A stretch of DNA of 12,210 bases, from assembly GCA_937901435.1 (NCBI GenBank), contig CALGTJ010000306.1:1-12210 (forward strand), written 5' to 3'. Shown piece after piece: positions 1-6,687 of the stretch. The first letter of the stretch is position 1; each line of letters begins with the position of its first letter. A program made the position numbers and the translations under genes. The notes below the pieces were generated by a model that saw only the letters and a list, made by a program, of their open reading frames with translations, was not told the origin of the DNA and made no database searches. The DNA comes from an uncultured Rhodobacter sp. GTDB taxonomy: Bacteria; Pseudomonadota; Alphaproteobacteria; Rhodobacterales; Rhodobacteraceae.

Positions 1-8
1 TGTCTCAC

Positions 9-43
9 CGCAAAACAAAGCGGCCGCCCCAATCAGGGCGGCC
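9..43 (-). terminator. Intrinsic terminator of sodB
   Basis: A perfect 8-bp G+C-rich stem (22-29 with 36-43) has a 6-nt loop. Read on the minus strand it is followed by a T-rich stretch (complement of 9-20, CTTTGTTTTGCG). It starts 36 nt past the sodB stop codon, so it very likely ends the sodB transcript. Confidence 0.8.
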
Positions 44-79
44 TCAAGTCAACAGCGTTTCAGATAGGAAAACAGAGGC

Positions 80-679
80 TTACATGCGCGAAGCGACGTT
101 TTCCCAGTTGACCAGATTGTCGAGGAAGTTGGTCAGATAGGCCGGGCGCTTGTTGCGGAAGTCGATGTAATAGGAATGCTCCCACACATCACAGCCCAGC
201 AAGGCGGTCTGGTTGAAACACAGCGGGTTCACGCCGTTTTCGGTCTTGGTCACCGCCAGCGAGCCGTCGGCGTTTCTCACCAGCCAGCACCAGCCAGAGC
301 CAAACTGCCCCGCGCCCGCAGCCGAGAACTGTTTTTTGAACTCGTCCACCGAGCCAAAGCTTTCGGACAGCGCCTTTTCCAACTCACCGGGCATCGCGCC
401 GGGGTTGGGCCCCATCATTTCCCAGAACTGGTTGTGGTTCCAGAGCTGGCTGATGTTGTTGAAAATACCGTTCTGCGCGACGGAAGTCGCGTTATAAGTG
501 CCGGTGATGATCTCTTCGAGGGTCTTGCCCTCCCACTCAGTCCCCGCAATCGCCGCATTGCCGTTGGTAACATAGGCGTTGTGGTGCAGGTCGTGGTGGT
601 ATTCCAGCGTCTCTTTCGACATGCCAGCCCCGGCCAGCGCGTCGTGAGCATATGGAAGATCGGGAAGTTCGAAAGCCAT
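80..679 (-). CDS. sodB: Superoxide dismutase, iron type
   Basis: Encodes a 199-residue cytoplasmic superoxide dismutase that converts superoxide to oxygen and hydrogen peroxide. The length is full for the Fe/Mn family. The four metal ligands are visible: His28 (in EYHHDLHH), His82 (in LWNHNQFW), Asp164 and His168 (in DVWEHSYY). Gln78, four residues before His82 in the FNNISQLWNH segment, is the position that marks iron-type enzymes, whereas manganese enzymes normally carry the equivalent glutamine later in the chain; iron use is therefore inferred, and a cambialistic enzyme is possible. The ATG at 679 is preceded by an AAGGGGG ribosome binding site about 7 nt upstream, and the protein starts like E. 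coli SodB. The gene has its own candidate promoter and a strong terminator, so it probably forms a separate unit downstream of soxG. Confidence 0.95.
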   Translation of the reverse strand: MAFELPDLPYAHDALAGAGMSKETLEYHHDLHHNAYVTNGNAAIAGTEWEGKTLEEIITGTYNATSVAQNGIFNNISQLWNHNQFWEMMGPNPGAMPGELEKALSESFGSVDEFKKQFSAAGAGQFGSGWCWLVRNADGSLAVTKTENGVNPLCFNQTALLGCDVWEHSYYIDFRNKRPAYLTNFLDNLVNWENVASRM

Positions 680-715
680 GTTGGTCCCCCTTGGAGGTTG
701 TTTGCGTCTTGTGCT

Positions 716-744
716 TGATGAAGCGCAGAGGGGTTGAACGTCAA
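716..744 (-). promoter_or_regulatory. Candidate sodB promoter
   Basis: On the minus strand a TTGACG box (complement of 739-744) lies 17 nt from a weak TCATCA box (complement of 716-721), giving a short leader before the sodB ATG at 679. The -35 is good and the -10 poor, so this is tentative. The 156-nt gap between soxG and sodB holds no other clear feature. Confidence 0.35.
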
Positions 745-835
745 GCCCTAACCCGCGTCGTTTGCGCCCCTATCACCTCTAGACATGGGGGTTTGTCAGA
801 GCTTCTCAAGGCAAGAGCGCATATTTAACAGGATC

Positions 836-1411
836 TCAGGCGAGATCGAAAAATCCGACCTCGCTGCCCGGCAAGGCGGCAGATTTGAGAATATCGAACA
901 CATATTGCGCCACAGAACGGAAGCAGATCACATAGGCCGTACCCGTCTCGTCGATCCAGAACGCGGCGGGCACCTGAGCCAGCCGAGAGCGGCGCAGGGT
1001 GCCGGGTTCCAGCGCGCCGGGTGCCGTGTCGGCGGGGCTGAGTTTGGCAAGCACCTCGCGCGGATCGCCCCCGCTCAAGCACAGCATGGCGCGCGCGTCA
1101 GAGACATTGGCAACAAGGTCATGCGTGCCTTTGAGCACCTCGGTGAGTTGTGCAGTGGCGGCGTGGGCGGTGTCGTAGGCGCACAGGATCAGGATCTCGT
1201 CGGGGGACATCCAGCAGAGGCCGGATTCAGAGGTGCCCGTGAGGCTCAGTTTGCCCGGAAAATCACAGCCCGCCAGATCGCAGGCCGCCTTTTGCAGCGC
1301 CGCAGACGACAGATCGCCACGCAGGGTGATCATACCGCGCGCGCCACTGTCACTTACGCGCGTAAAGCCTTGATAAGACGCGCCTTTGAGGGCGGATACC
1401 ACGTTAGACAT
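836..1411 (-). CDS. soxG: Sarcosine oxidase gamma subunit
   Basis: Encodes a 191-residue protein of the size and position of the gamma subunit of heterotetrameric sarcosine oxidase, the smaller partner that packs against the alpha subunit. The family is poorly conserved, so the call rests mainly on its place as the last gene of the soxBDAG order. The ATG at 1411 was chosen because it gives the expected start (MSNVVSALKG) and overlaps the end of soxA by 8 nt, as in translationally coupled genes. An in-frame upstream ATG at 1552 would add 47 low-complexity residues that are only the soxA coding region read in another frame. No obvious terminator follows; transcription could run toward sodB 156 nt away. 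Confidence 0.88.
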   Translation of the reverse strand: MSNVVSALKGASYQGFTRVSDSGARGMITLRGDLSSAALQKAACDLAGCDFPGKLSLTGTSESGLCWMSPDEILILCAYDTAHAATAQLTEVLKGTHDLVANVSDARAMLCLSGGDPREVLAKLSPADTAPGALEPGTLRRSRLAQVPAAFWIDETGTAYVICFRSVAQYVFDILKSAALPGSEVGFFDLA

Positions 1412-4400
1412 TCTGCTTTTTCCCCTCTGGGTCAAAGAAGACCGGGTTGACGATGCGGGCCTGCACGACCTCTCCGCTGGATTTTGGGCCACCGACCTTT
1501 GGGAAGTCGAGCACTTCGCCCATCCGGTCAGGGCCCCGTTCCACCAACCCAATGGCGATGCCCTTGTTCAACGTGGGCGAATGGTAGGTAGAGGTCACGC
1601 GGCCTTGGGTGTTGCGCTGGCCGTTGGCGTTCTTGCCCGGTGCGACCGCATAGGCCCCGTCCGGCAGGACAGAGCCGTCCAGCGTTTCCAGACCGACCAG
1701 TTTCCAGCGTTTGGGATCGGTCATATGCGGGCGTTCTTGGGCGCGCTTGCCAAGGTAGTCGGTCTTTTTCTTGGAGATCGCCCAGTCCAGACCCAGATCC
1801 TGCGGAATGACCGTGCCGTCAGTTTCGTCGCCAATCATGATAAAGCCTTTTTCAGCCCGCATGATATGCAGCGCCTCGGTGCCATAGGGCATGGCGTCGA
1901 ATTCTCGGCCCACCTCTATCAGCGCATCCCAAAAGGCCTGTCCCTGATGGGCATCCACAGCAATCTCGTAGGACAATTCCCCTGAGAAACTAATGCGATA
2001 GACGCGGACCTTAAAGTCACCAAGTTGACCATCGGCCCAAGCCATGAAGGGCAGCGTTTCCTCTGACATATCCATGCCACCCAGCAGATCCAACGCCTCG
2101 CGCGCCTTTGGGCCGACCACGGCGACCTGTGCGTATTGTTCCGTCAGATTGACCGTGTAGACCTGCCAGTCCCACCATTCGGTTTGCAGCCATTCCTCCA
2201 TATGGGCATGGATCCGGTCCGCGCCACCGGAAGTGGTGTGGCAAAGAAAAGTCTCGTCGTCGATGCGCGCAACCACGCCGTCATCGCTGAGAAAGCCGTT
2301 TTCAGAGCACATCAAGCCATAACGGCAACGGCCCGGTTTCAGGCTCGACATCATGTTGGTGTAGAGCATGTCAAGGAATTTGCCCGCATCCGGTCCCTTG
2401 ACAAGGATCTTGCCCAGCGTGGAAGCGTCAAGAAAACCAAGCCCTTGGCGGGTGTTCTTCACCTCGCGCGCGACGGCCTGTTCTGTGGTTTCGCCCGCGC
2501 GTTTGTAACAATAGGGACGCCGCCAGTGGCCGACCGGTTCCCAAAACGCGCCATTGGCCTCGTGCCAGTCGTGCATGGGCGTGCGGCGCAGCGGCTGAAA
2601 GATCTCGCCGCGCGCCTCACCTGCAATCGCGCCCATGGAAATCGGGGTGTAAGGCGGGCGAAAGGTGGTGGTGCCGACCTGTGGGATCTCTGCATTCAAA
2701 GCTTTAGACAGCACGGCAAGGCCATTGATATTACTTAGCTTCCCCTGATCCGTGGCCATCCCGAGCGTGGTGTAGCGTTTGGTGTGTTCGACGCTTTCAA
2801 AGCCTTCGCGCGCAGCAAGTTGCACGTCAGAGACTTTGACGTCGTTCTGATAGTCGAGCCACATTTTCTGGCGCAATTTAATGTCGGCGCCCTGCGGCAT
2901 GATCCAGACCGGGGTCATAGGTGCCTGGTTTTCGGGGGCGGCTGTTGGAGGAGCTGCGTCCTCGGCCGTGAATCCGGCCTCCTCCGCAGCGGTACGGCCT
3001 TGTTTCGCGGCGTCTGCGAGGACCTCTGTCGTGCTGAGAACGCCGTTGGCGATGCCTGCAACCCGCACAAAACCCTGACCCTGCGCGCCGGTTGGCGGGC
3101 GGGTGGCGTCGGGGCGGAAGTGGGCCATCGCGTCGTCCCAGATCAGCTTGCCACCGCAATGGGACCAGAGGTGCACCACGGGCGACCAGCCGCCGGACAT
3201 GGCGACCGCGTCACAGGCGATCTCTTCGAGGACCGCGCCTTCGCCGGCTTGCATCGCGAGGCTGATGCCCTCGACCTTGCGACGCCCTTTGACCTTGGCG
3301 ATGGCTTTGCCCATTTCGACACGGATGCCAAGGTCGCGGGCCGAACGGATGAGGGGGCTGTCGGCCTGCGGGCGCGCGTCGATGATCACGGGAACAGCCA
3401 GACCGGCCTTTTTAAGTGTGATGGCCGTGCGATAGGCGTCGTCGTTGTTGGTCACGACCACCGTGCGGTCACCGGGCGAAACGGCCCAGTTTTCCACGTA
3501 ATCGCGCACGGCAGAGGCCAGCATCACGCCGGGCAGGTCGTTTCCCGCAAAGCTGAGCGGGCGTTCGATCGCGCCAGTGGCGGTGATCACTTGCTTGGCG
3601 CGGATCTTCCACAGGCGGTGGCGCGGCAGGCCGGGTTGGGGGTCGTGGTCGGTCAGGCGTTCGTAGGCGAGGACATAGCCGTGGTCATAGACCCCTGCCC
3701 CCATGCAGCGGGTCCGAACATCGATATTATCTTTTTGATCAAGCCTTTCCACGGCGTTCTTCACCCACTCACCTGTGTCCATCCCATCGATCTGCGCGCC
3801 ATCCACAGGCGCGCGGCCACCCCAATGGGCGGTTTGTTCGATCAACATGACCTTTGCGCCGGATGCCGCGGCGGATTGCGCGGCCGTGATCCCGGCGATG
3901 CCGCCGCCGATGACCAGCACATCCACATGCACATGAAACTGCTCATAGATATCCGCGTCACGGTCTTTGGGGGCTTTGCCAAGGCCAGCCGCCTTACGGA
4001 TGATCGGCTCGAACACATGTTTCCACGCAGGTGCCGGGGCCATGAAGGTTTTATAGTAGAACCCAGCGGGCATGACGCGGCTGGCGTAGTTGTTCAGCAC
4101 ACCGATATCATATTCGAGGCTGGGCCAATGGTTCTGGCTTTCAGCCGTCAGCCCGTCGAACAGCTCTGTCGTTGTCGCGCGTTGGTTGGGCTCGAACTGG
4201 CCGCCCTTACCGAGGTTGACAAGCGCGTTGGGTTCCTCGGCGCCAGAAGCGACGATGCCACGCGGGCGGTGGTATTTGAACGAGCGGCCCACCAGCGTCT
4301 GCCCGTTGGCGAGCAGCGCCGAGGCCAGCGTATCGCCGGGATGGCCCGTCATGCGTTTGCCGTTGAAGGTGAACTCGATCTGGCGGTCACGGTTCAGGAG

Positions 4401-4430
4401 GCGGCCGGTTTTGGCGAGGCGGGTGCTCAT
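1404..4430 (-). CDS. soxA: Sarcosine oxidase alpha subunit
   Basis: Encodes the 1008-residue large subunit of the soluble sarcosine oxidase. Domains in order: a ferredoxin-like N-terminal region (about 15-100) with no cysteine, so it cannot hold a 2Fe-2S cluster; a Rossmann dinucleotide fold with GGGIAG at 175-180 and an acidic Glu198 at the end of the second strand, which binds NAD+ in characterised enzymes; the conserved KRYTTLGMATDQGK segment (551-564); and a C-terminal aminomethyltransferase (GcvT-like) domain from about 610 to 1000, including GELSYEI (817-823), which accepts the methyl-derived carbon on tetrahydrofolate. The gene sits between soxD (58 nt upstream) and soxG (8-nt overlap). 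Its ribosome binding site lies in a hairpin. This soxA is unrelated to the sulfur-oxidation soxA. Confidence 0.96.
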   Translation of the reverse strand: MSTRLAKTGRLLNRDRQIEFTFNGKRMTGHPGDTLASALLANGQTLVGRSFKYHRPRGIVASGAEEPNALVNLGKGGQFEPNQRATTTELFDGLTAESQNHWPSLEYDIGVLNNYASRVMPAGFYYKTFMAPAPAWKHVFEPIIRKAAGLGKAPKDRDADIYEQFHVHVDVLVIGGGIAGITAAQSAAASGAKVMLIEQTAHWGGRAPVDGAQIDGMDTGEWVKNAVERLDQKDNIDVRTRCMGAGVYDHGYVLAYERLTDHDPQPGLPRHRLWKIRAKQVITATGAIERPLSFAGNDLPGVMLASAVRDYVENWAVSPGDRTVVVTNNDDAYRTAITLKKAGLAVPVIIDARPQADSPLIRSARDLGIRVEMGKAIAKVKGRRKVEGISLAMQAGEGAVLEEIACDAVAMSGGWSPVVHLWSHCGGKLIWDDAMAHFRPDATRPPTGAQGQGFVRVAGIANGVLSTTEVLADAAKQGRTAAEEAGFTAEDAAPPTAAPENQAPMTPVWIMPQGADIKLRQKMWLDYQNDVKVSDVQLAAREGFESVEHTKRYTTLGMATDQGKLSNINGLAVLSKALNAEIPQVGTTTFRPPYTPISMGAIAGEARGEIFQPLRRTPMHDWHEANGAFWEPVGHWRRPYCYKRAGETTEQAVAREVKNTRQGLGFLDASTLGKILVKGPDAGKFLDMLYTNMMSSLKPGRCRYGLMCSENGFLSDDGVVARIDDETFLCHTTSGGADRIHAHMEEWLQTEWWDWQVYTVNLTEQYAQVAVVGPKAREALDLLGGMDMSEETLPFMAWADGQLGDFKVRVYRISFSGELSYEIAVDAHQGQAFWDALIEVGREFDAMPYGTEALHIMRAEKGFIMIGDETDGTVIPQDLGLDWAISKKKTDYLGKRAQERPHMTDPKRWKLVGLETLDGSVLPDGAYAVAPGKNANGQRNTQGRVTSTYHSPTLNKGIAIGLVERGPDRMGEVLDFPKVGGPKSSGEVVQARIVNPVFFDPEGKKQNV

Positions 4431-4437
4431 GCTCTGG

Positions 4438-4464
4438 CCCCCTCGCGGGTTGAGGGGTTTTTTT
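4438..4464. promoter_or_regulatory. Hairpin holding the soxA ribosome binding site
   Basis: CCCCTC (4439-4444) and GAGGGG (4452-4457) form a perfect 6-bp stem with a 7-nt loop, followed on the plus strand by seven T residues (4458-4464). In the minus-strand mRNA the soxA Shine-Dalgarno sequence GAGGGG, 8 nt before the ATG at 4430, is one arm and would be paired. On the plus strand the same element has the form of an intrinsic terminator. Folding is seen in sequence; a regulatory role is inferred. Confidence 0.5.
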
Positions 4465-4488
4465 GAGTATTTTTGCCAAGATGAAGGA
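4458..4488. repeat. Candidate dispersed motif (T-tract plus TTTTTGCCAAGATGAAGG)
   Basis: The stretch between the soxA hairpin and the soxD stop contains GAGTATTTTTGCCAAGATGA. From memory, near-identical strings occur repeatedly next to gene ends in Rhodobacteraceae genomes. It occurs once here, so its repeat nature cannot be shown from the window. Confidence 0.35.
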
Positions 4489-4818
4489 TCAAGAGACGGC
4501 TCCCTTTTGCCAGTCGGGGCGTTTGGCGGTGATGGCGTCTTTGATGGCCTGGGGCGGTTCGAAGACCTGGGCGGAATAGGTGCCGAAGACCTCTAGCGTG
4601 ACCGTGCAGCGGGCGGCGTGGAACCACTTGCCGCAGCCGTTGGAATGGCGCCAGCGTTCGAAATGCACGCCTTTGAGGTTGTGGCGGGCGAAGAGGTAGG
4701 TTTCGAAGTCCTCATCGCTCGCGCCGGGGCCGGAGCGCGTTATATGCGCCTCGCCGCCGGGGGCGAGTTCGGTTTCATCCGCGTCGATGCCGCAGTAGGG
4801 GCAGTTGAGGATTAGCAT
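4489..4818 (-). CDS. soxD: Sarcosine oxidase delta subunit
   Basis: Encodes the 109-residue zinc-binding delta subunit of heterotetrameric sarcosine oxidase, which helps hold the complex together. The N-terminal CPYCG motif supplies Cys6 and Cys9, and the later HSNGC segment gives His58 and Cys62; this matches the Cys-Cys-His-Cys zinc set known for the family. Length is normal. The ATG at 4818 has a near-perfect AAGGAGG ribosome binding site (complement of 4826-4832) 7 nt upstream. The stop lies 58 nt before soxA. The 5' side is abnormal: instead of following soxB closely, it is separated from it by 580 nt of low-G+C DNA carrying a gene on the other strand. Confidence 0.93.
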   Translation of the reverse strand: MLILNCPYCGIDADETELAPGGEAHITRSGPGASDEDFETYLFARHNLKGVHFERWRHSNGCGKWFHAARCTVTLEVFGTYSAQVFEPPQAIKDAITAKRPDWQKGAVS

Positions 4819-4832
4819 GGGCTTGCCTCCTT

Positions 4833-4839
4833 GCTAGAA
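4833..4839 (+). repeat. 7-bp direct repeat GCTAGAA, soxD-side copy
   Basis: First copy of GCTAGAA, directly upstream of the soxD ribosome binding site; the second copy is at 5389-5395. The pair marks the edges of the low-G+C insert and may be a target-site duplication. Seven bases alone could match by chance. Confidence 0.5.
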
Positions 4840-4941
4840 GATCGAAGAATTAGAAATTGTTTGTCGAGTAAGTTCTCAACAAAGACGCCCCACGGATCCG
4901 AACGTCTCACATTTTGCTTTACTCTCGTAAGATTTCCAATA

Positions 4942-4971
4942 ATTCTTGCGTTCCACATGTTGCGCAAGAAT
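4942..4971. repeat. 9-bp perfect inverted repeat
   Basis: ATTCTTGCG (4942-4950) and CGCAAGAAT (4963-4971) are exact inverse complements around 12 nt that include the palindrome ACATGT. It ends 6 nt before a TTGACA hexamer. No T-run follows on either strand, so an operator or processed RNA hairpin is more likely than a terminator. Confidence 0.5.
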
Positions 4972-5041
4972 ATTCTCTTGACAAAAAATGCGGTTTGGAA
5001 CAGCGAGAACATCCACAGAGTTGTCCACAAAAAGATACAAT

Positions 5042-5069
5042 TTGCCATTCGTCTAACGCACTGGATAGT
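5042..5069 (+). promoter_or_regulatory. Candidate promoter of the 88-aa gene
   Basis: TTGCCA (5042-5047) and GATAGT (5064-5069) are 16 nt apart and match the sigma-70 consensus at 5 and 4 of 6 positions; the ATG follows at 5115. In AT-rich DNA such matches are common, so this is weak. Confidence 0.3.
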
Positions 5070-5114
5070 CTTTAGAAATAACGATTCGACCAAAAACAAG
5101 AGACGAGGCAAAAA

Positions 5115-5381
5115 ATGAAGAGCAACTATGTTACCAGCTTGGAATGGGATCAACACGAGCACGAAAGCCGACTTCGAAAGCTGCAACCAATTCACAAAGC
5201 TGCGGAAGCGCATTATGAAGAGAAAAAGCGCATCGTCGAAGTAAAAGCGAATGAACTCGCCCACGCTAAAGAGGAAAGCAAAACAGCCCATGAAGAATTT
5301 CGTGAGATTCACACAGTAGTGTCTTTGATCAAACAACAACTCGGCGAAATTCAAAGTGAACTTTCTGAGAACTTCGGTTAA
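5115..5381 (+). CDS. Small charged coiled-coil protein of unknown function
   Basis: Encodes an 88-residue protein that I do not recognise. It is rich in Glu, Lys, His and Gln, has no cysteine, no signal peptide and no membrane segment. From about residue 25 to the end it reads as one long amphipathic helix (for example HKAAEAHYEEKKRIVEVKAN), suggesting a coiled coil and probably self-association. The ATG has a GAGG ribosome binding site (5105-5108) with 6-nt spacing and a candidate promoter upstream, which favours a real gene. It lies antisense to the sox operon between soxB and soxD, converging on soxB with only 17 nt between the two stop codons and no terminator of its own. Composition differs sharply from its neighbours, pointing to transfer. 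An accessory or mobile-element cargo role is possible but not shown. Confidence 0.6.
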   Translation: MKSNYVTSLEWDQHEHESRLRKLQPIHKAAEAHYEEKKRIVEVKANELAHAKEESKTAHEEFREIHTVVSLIKQQLGEIQSELSENFG

Positions 5382-5388
5382 ACGAATG

Positions 5389-5395
5389 GCTAGAA
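5389..5395 (+). repeat. 7-bp direct repeat GCTAGAA, soxB-side copy
   Basis: Second copy of GCTAGAA, lying 3 nt past the soxB stop codon. See the copy at 4833-4839. Confidence 0.5.
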
Positions 5396-5398
5396 CCA

Positions 5399-6643
5399 TC
5401 AATGCGCCACCCCCGCCGCCACGCTTTCGTCGATGAACCGGCCCTCGCGGAAGCGGTTGAGGCCGAATTCATCCGTTAGGGGCGAGCTGCCTTTGGCCAT
5501 CAGTTCCGCCATGGCCCAGCCGGAGCCGGGGATCGCCTTGAAGCCGCCTGTGCCCCAGCCGCAGTTGACGAAGATGCCCTCGACCGGGGTTTTGGACAGG
5601 ATGGGCGAGCGGTCGCCGGTGACATCCACGATGCCGCCCCATTGGCGCAGCATTTTCAGGCGCGAGATCATCGGGAAGGTTTCGACCAGCGCGCGCACGG
5701 TTTCTTCGATGTGGTGAAAGCTGCCGCGCTGGGTGTAGTTGTTATAACCGTCGGTGCCGCCGCCGATGACCATTTCGCCCTTGTCAGACTGGCTCATATA
5801 GCCGTGCACGGTGTTGGCCATGACGACCACATCCATGCAGGGTTTGATCGGCTCGCTGACGAGGGCTTGCAGGGCGACGCTTTCGATGGGCAGGCGGAAC
5901 CCGGCCATGGCGGCGACGTGGCTGGCGTGACCCGCGACGACCATGCCCAGCTTGGTGCAGCCGATGTCGCCGCGCGATGTGGTGACGCCGGTGACGCGGC
6001 CAGCCTCGGTCTTGACGCCCGTCACCTCGCATTGCTGGATGATGTGGATGCCCATATCGGAACAGGCGCGCGCATAGCCCCAGGCAACAGCGTCATGGCG
6101 GGCGGTGCCGCCGCGCGCCTGCCACAGACCCCCGAGGACCGGATAGCGCGGGCCGTCGATGTTCATGATCGGGCAAAGCTCCTTGACGCGGTGAGGTCCG
6201 ATGAATTCGGTCTTGACCCCTTGCAGGGCGTTGGCATGGGCGGTGCGCTGGTAGCCGCGGACCTCGTGGTGGGTTTGGGCCAGCATGATGACGCCGCGCG
6301 GCGAGAACATGACGTTGTAGTTGAGGTCCTGCGACATGGTTTCATAGAGGCTGCGCGCTTTTTCGTAGAGAGCGGCAGAGGGGTCTTGCAGGTAGTTCGA
6401 GCGGATGATGGTGGTGTTGCGCCCGGTATTGCCGCCGCCCAGCCAGCCTTTTTCGAGCACCGCGATGTTGGTCAGGCCAAAATTCTTGCCAAGGTAATAG
6501 GCGGTGGCAAGGCCGTGCCCGCCGGCCCCGATGATGATGATGTCATAGTGCTTGCGCGGTTCGGGCGAGGCCCATGCGCGTTCCCAGCCCATGTGCTGGC
6601 GCAGGGCTTCTTTGGCGATGGCGAAGGCGGAATAGCGTTTCAT
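5399..6643 (-). CDS. soxB: Sarcosine oxidase beta subunit
   Basis: Encodes the 414-residue catalytic subunit, a DAO-type flavoprotein that oxidises sarcosine. GAGGHG at 39-44 in the first Rossmann turn and Glu64 at the end of the second strand bind FAD. His183 in the ARHDAVAW segment corresponds to the histidine that carries the covalent FMN in characterised heterotetrameric enzymes. The C-terminal NCGWGTGGFKAIPGSG (360-375) is the usual flavin-contact motif. The ATG at 6643 was chosen because MKRYSAFAIA is the family's common N-terminus and an AAGGA ribosome binding site lies 9 nt upstream; the frame stays open to an ATG at 6784 (47 more residues) without a better start. It is the first gene of the operon, divergent from ccmI. 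The operon's own downstream order is broken by the insert after its stop. Confidence 0.95.
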   Translation of the reverse strand: MKRYSAFAIAKEALRQHMGWERAWASPEPRKHYDIIIIGAGGHGLATAYYLGKNFGLTNIAVLEKGWLGGGNTGRNTTIIRSNYLQDPSAALYEKARSLYETMSQDLNYNVMFSPRGVIMLAQTHHEVRGYQRTAHANALQGVKTEFIGPHRVKELCPIMNIDGPRYPVLGGLWQARGGTARHDAVAWGYARACSDMGIHIIQQCEVTGVKTEAGRVTGVTTSRGDIGCTKLGMVVAGHASHVAAMAGFRLPIESVALQALVSEPIKPCMDVVVMANTVHGYMSQSDKGEMVIGGGTDGYNNYTQRGSFHHIEETVRALVETFPMISRLKMLRQWGGIVDVTGDRSPILSKTPVEGIFVNCGWGTGGFKAIPGSGWAMAELMAKGSSPLTDEFGLNRFREGRFIDESVAAGVAH

Positions 6644-6687
6644 CTGGGCGAATCCTTGGGCTGTGCGTCCCCATGTCTTGAGCGCTT

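Larger units (their letters stand above)
4840..5114. other. Non-coding leader of the insert
   Basis: 275 nt between the soxD-side border and the small plus-strand gene. It contains a 9-bp inverted repeat (4942-4971), an isolated TTGACA (4978-4983) without a good -10 partner, two DnaA-box-like nonamers (ACATCCACA 5009-5017, TTGTCCACA 5021-5029) and a candidate promoter (5042-5069). A frame open from a TTG at 4831 to 5118 lacks a credible start and is not called as a gene. Confidence 0.4.
4840..5388. mobile_element. Low-G+C insert splitting soxB and soxD
   Basis: About 549 bp with roughly 43% G+C by hand count (4861-5390), against above 60% in the sox genes on both sides (68% in 5401-5460). 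It lies inside an operon that elsewhere has tightly packed genes. It holds one credible gene, on the opposite strand to the operon, and no recognisable transposase. GCTAGAA flanks it on both sides. Excising the insert with one repeat copy leaves a 24-nt soxB-soxD spacer that still contains the soxD ribosome binding site. That it is an acquired insert is an inference from these facts; how it moved is unknown. Confidence 0.6.

Noticed and set aside
80..679. Manganese-type superoxide dismutase (sodA)
   Set aside because: Gln78 in FNNISQLWNH is the iron-type signature, and the manganese-type glutamine before the DVWEH segment is not seen.
836..1552. Longer soxG start at 1552
   Set aside because: The extra residues are soxA read out of frame; the ATG at 1411 gives the normal overlap.
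2784..4466. 560-codon plus-strand frame opposite soxA
   Set aside because: A shadow of the high-G+C soxA codon pattern; no domain, and soxA on the other strand is certain. The same holds for the long plus-strand frames opposite soxG, soxB, dusA and the dioxygenase.
4942..4971. Inverted repeat as an intrinsic terminator
   Set aside because: No T-run follows the stem on either strand, and the 12-nt loop is long for a terminator.
4831..5118. 95-codon plus-strand frame ending with an ATGA overlap to the 88-aa gene
   Set aside because: It starts at a TTG inside the soxD ribosome binding region, the first internal ATG (4957) has no ribosome binding site, and its protein is an irregular mix of basic and aromatic residues; AT-rich DNA gives such frames by chance.
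4812..5402. 196-codon minus-strand frame across the insert
   Set aside because: Very rich in Phe and Leu with no domain, it is antisense to the better-supported 88-aa gene, overlaps the soxD start, and has no ribosome binding site.
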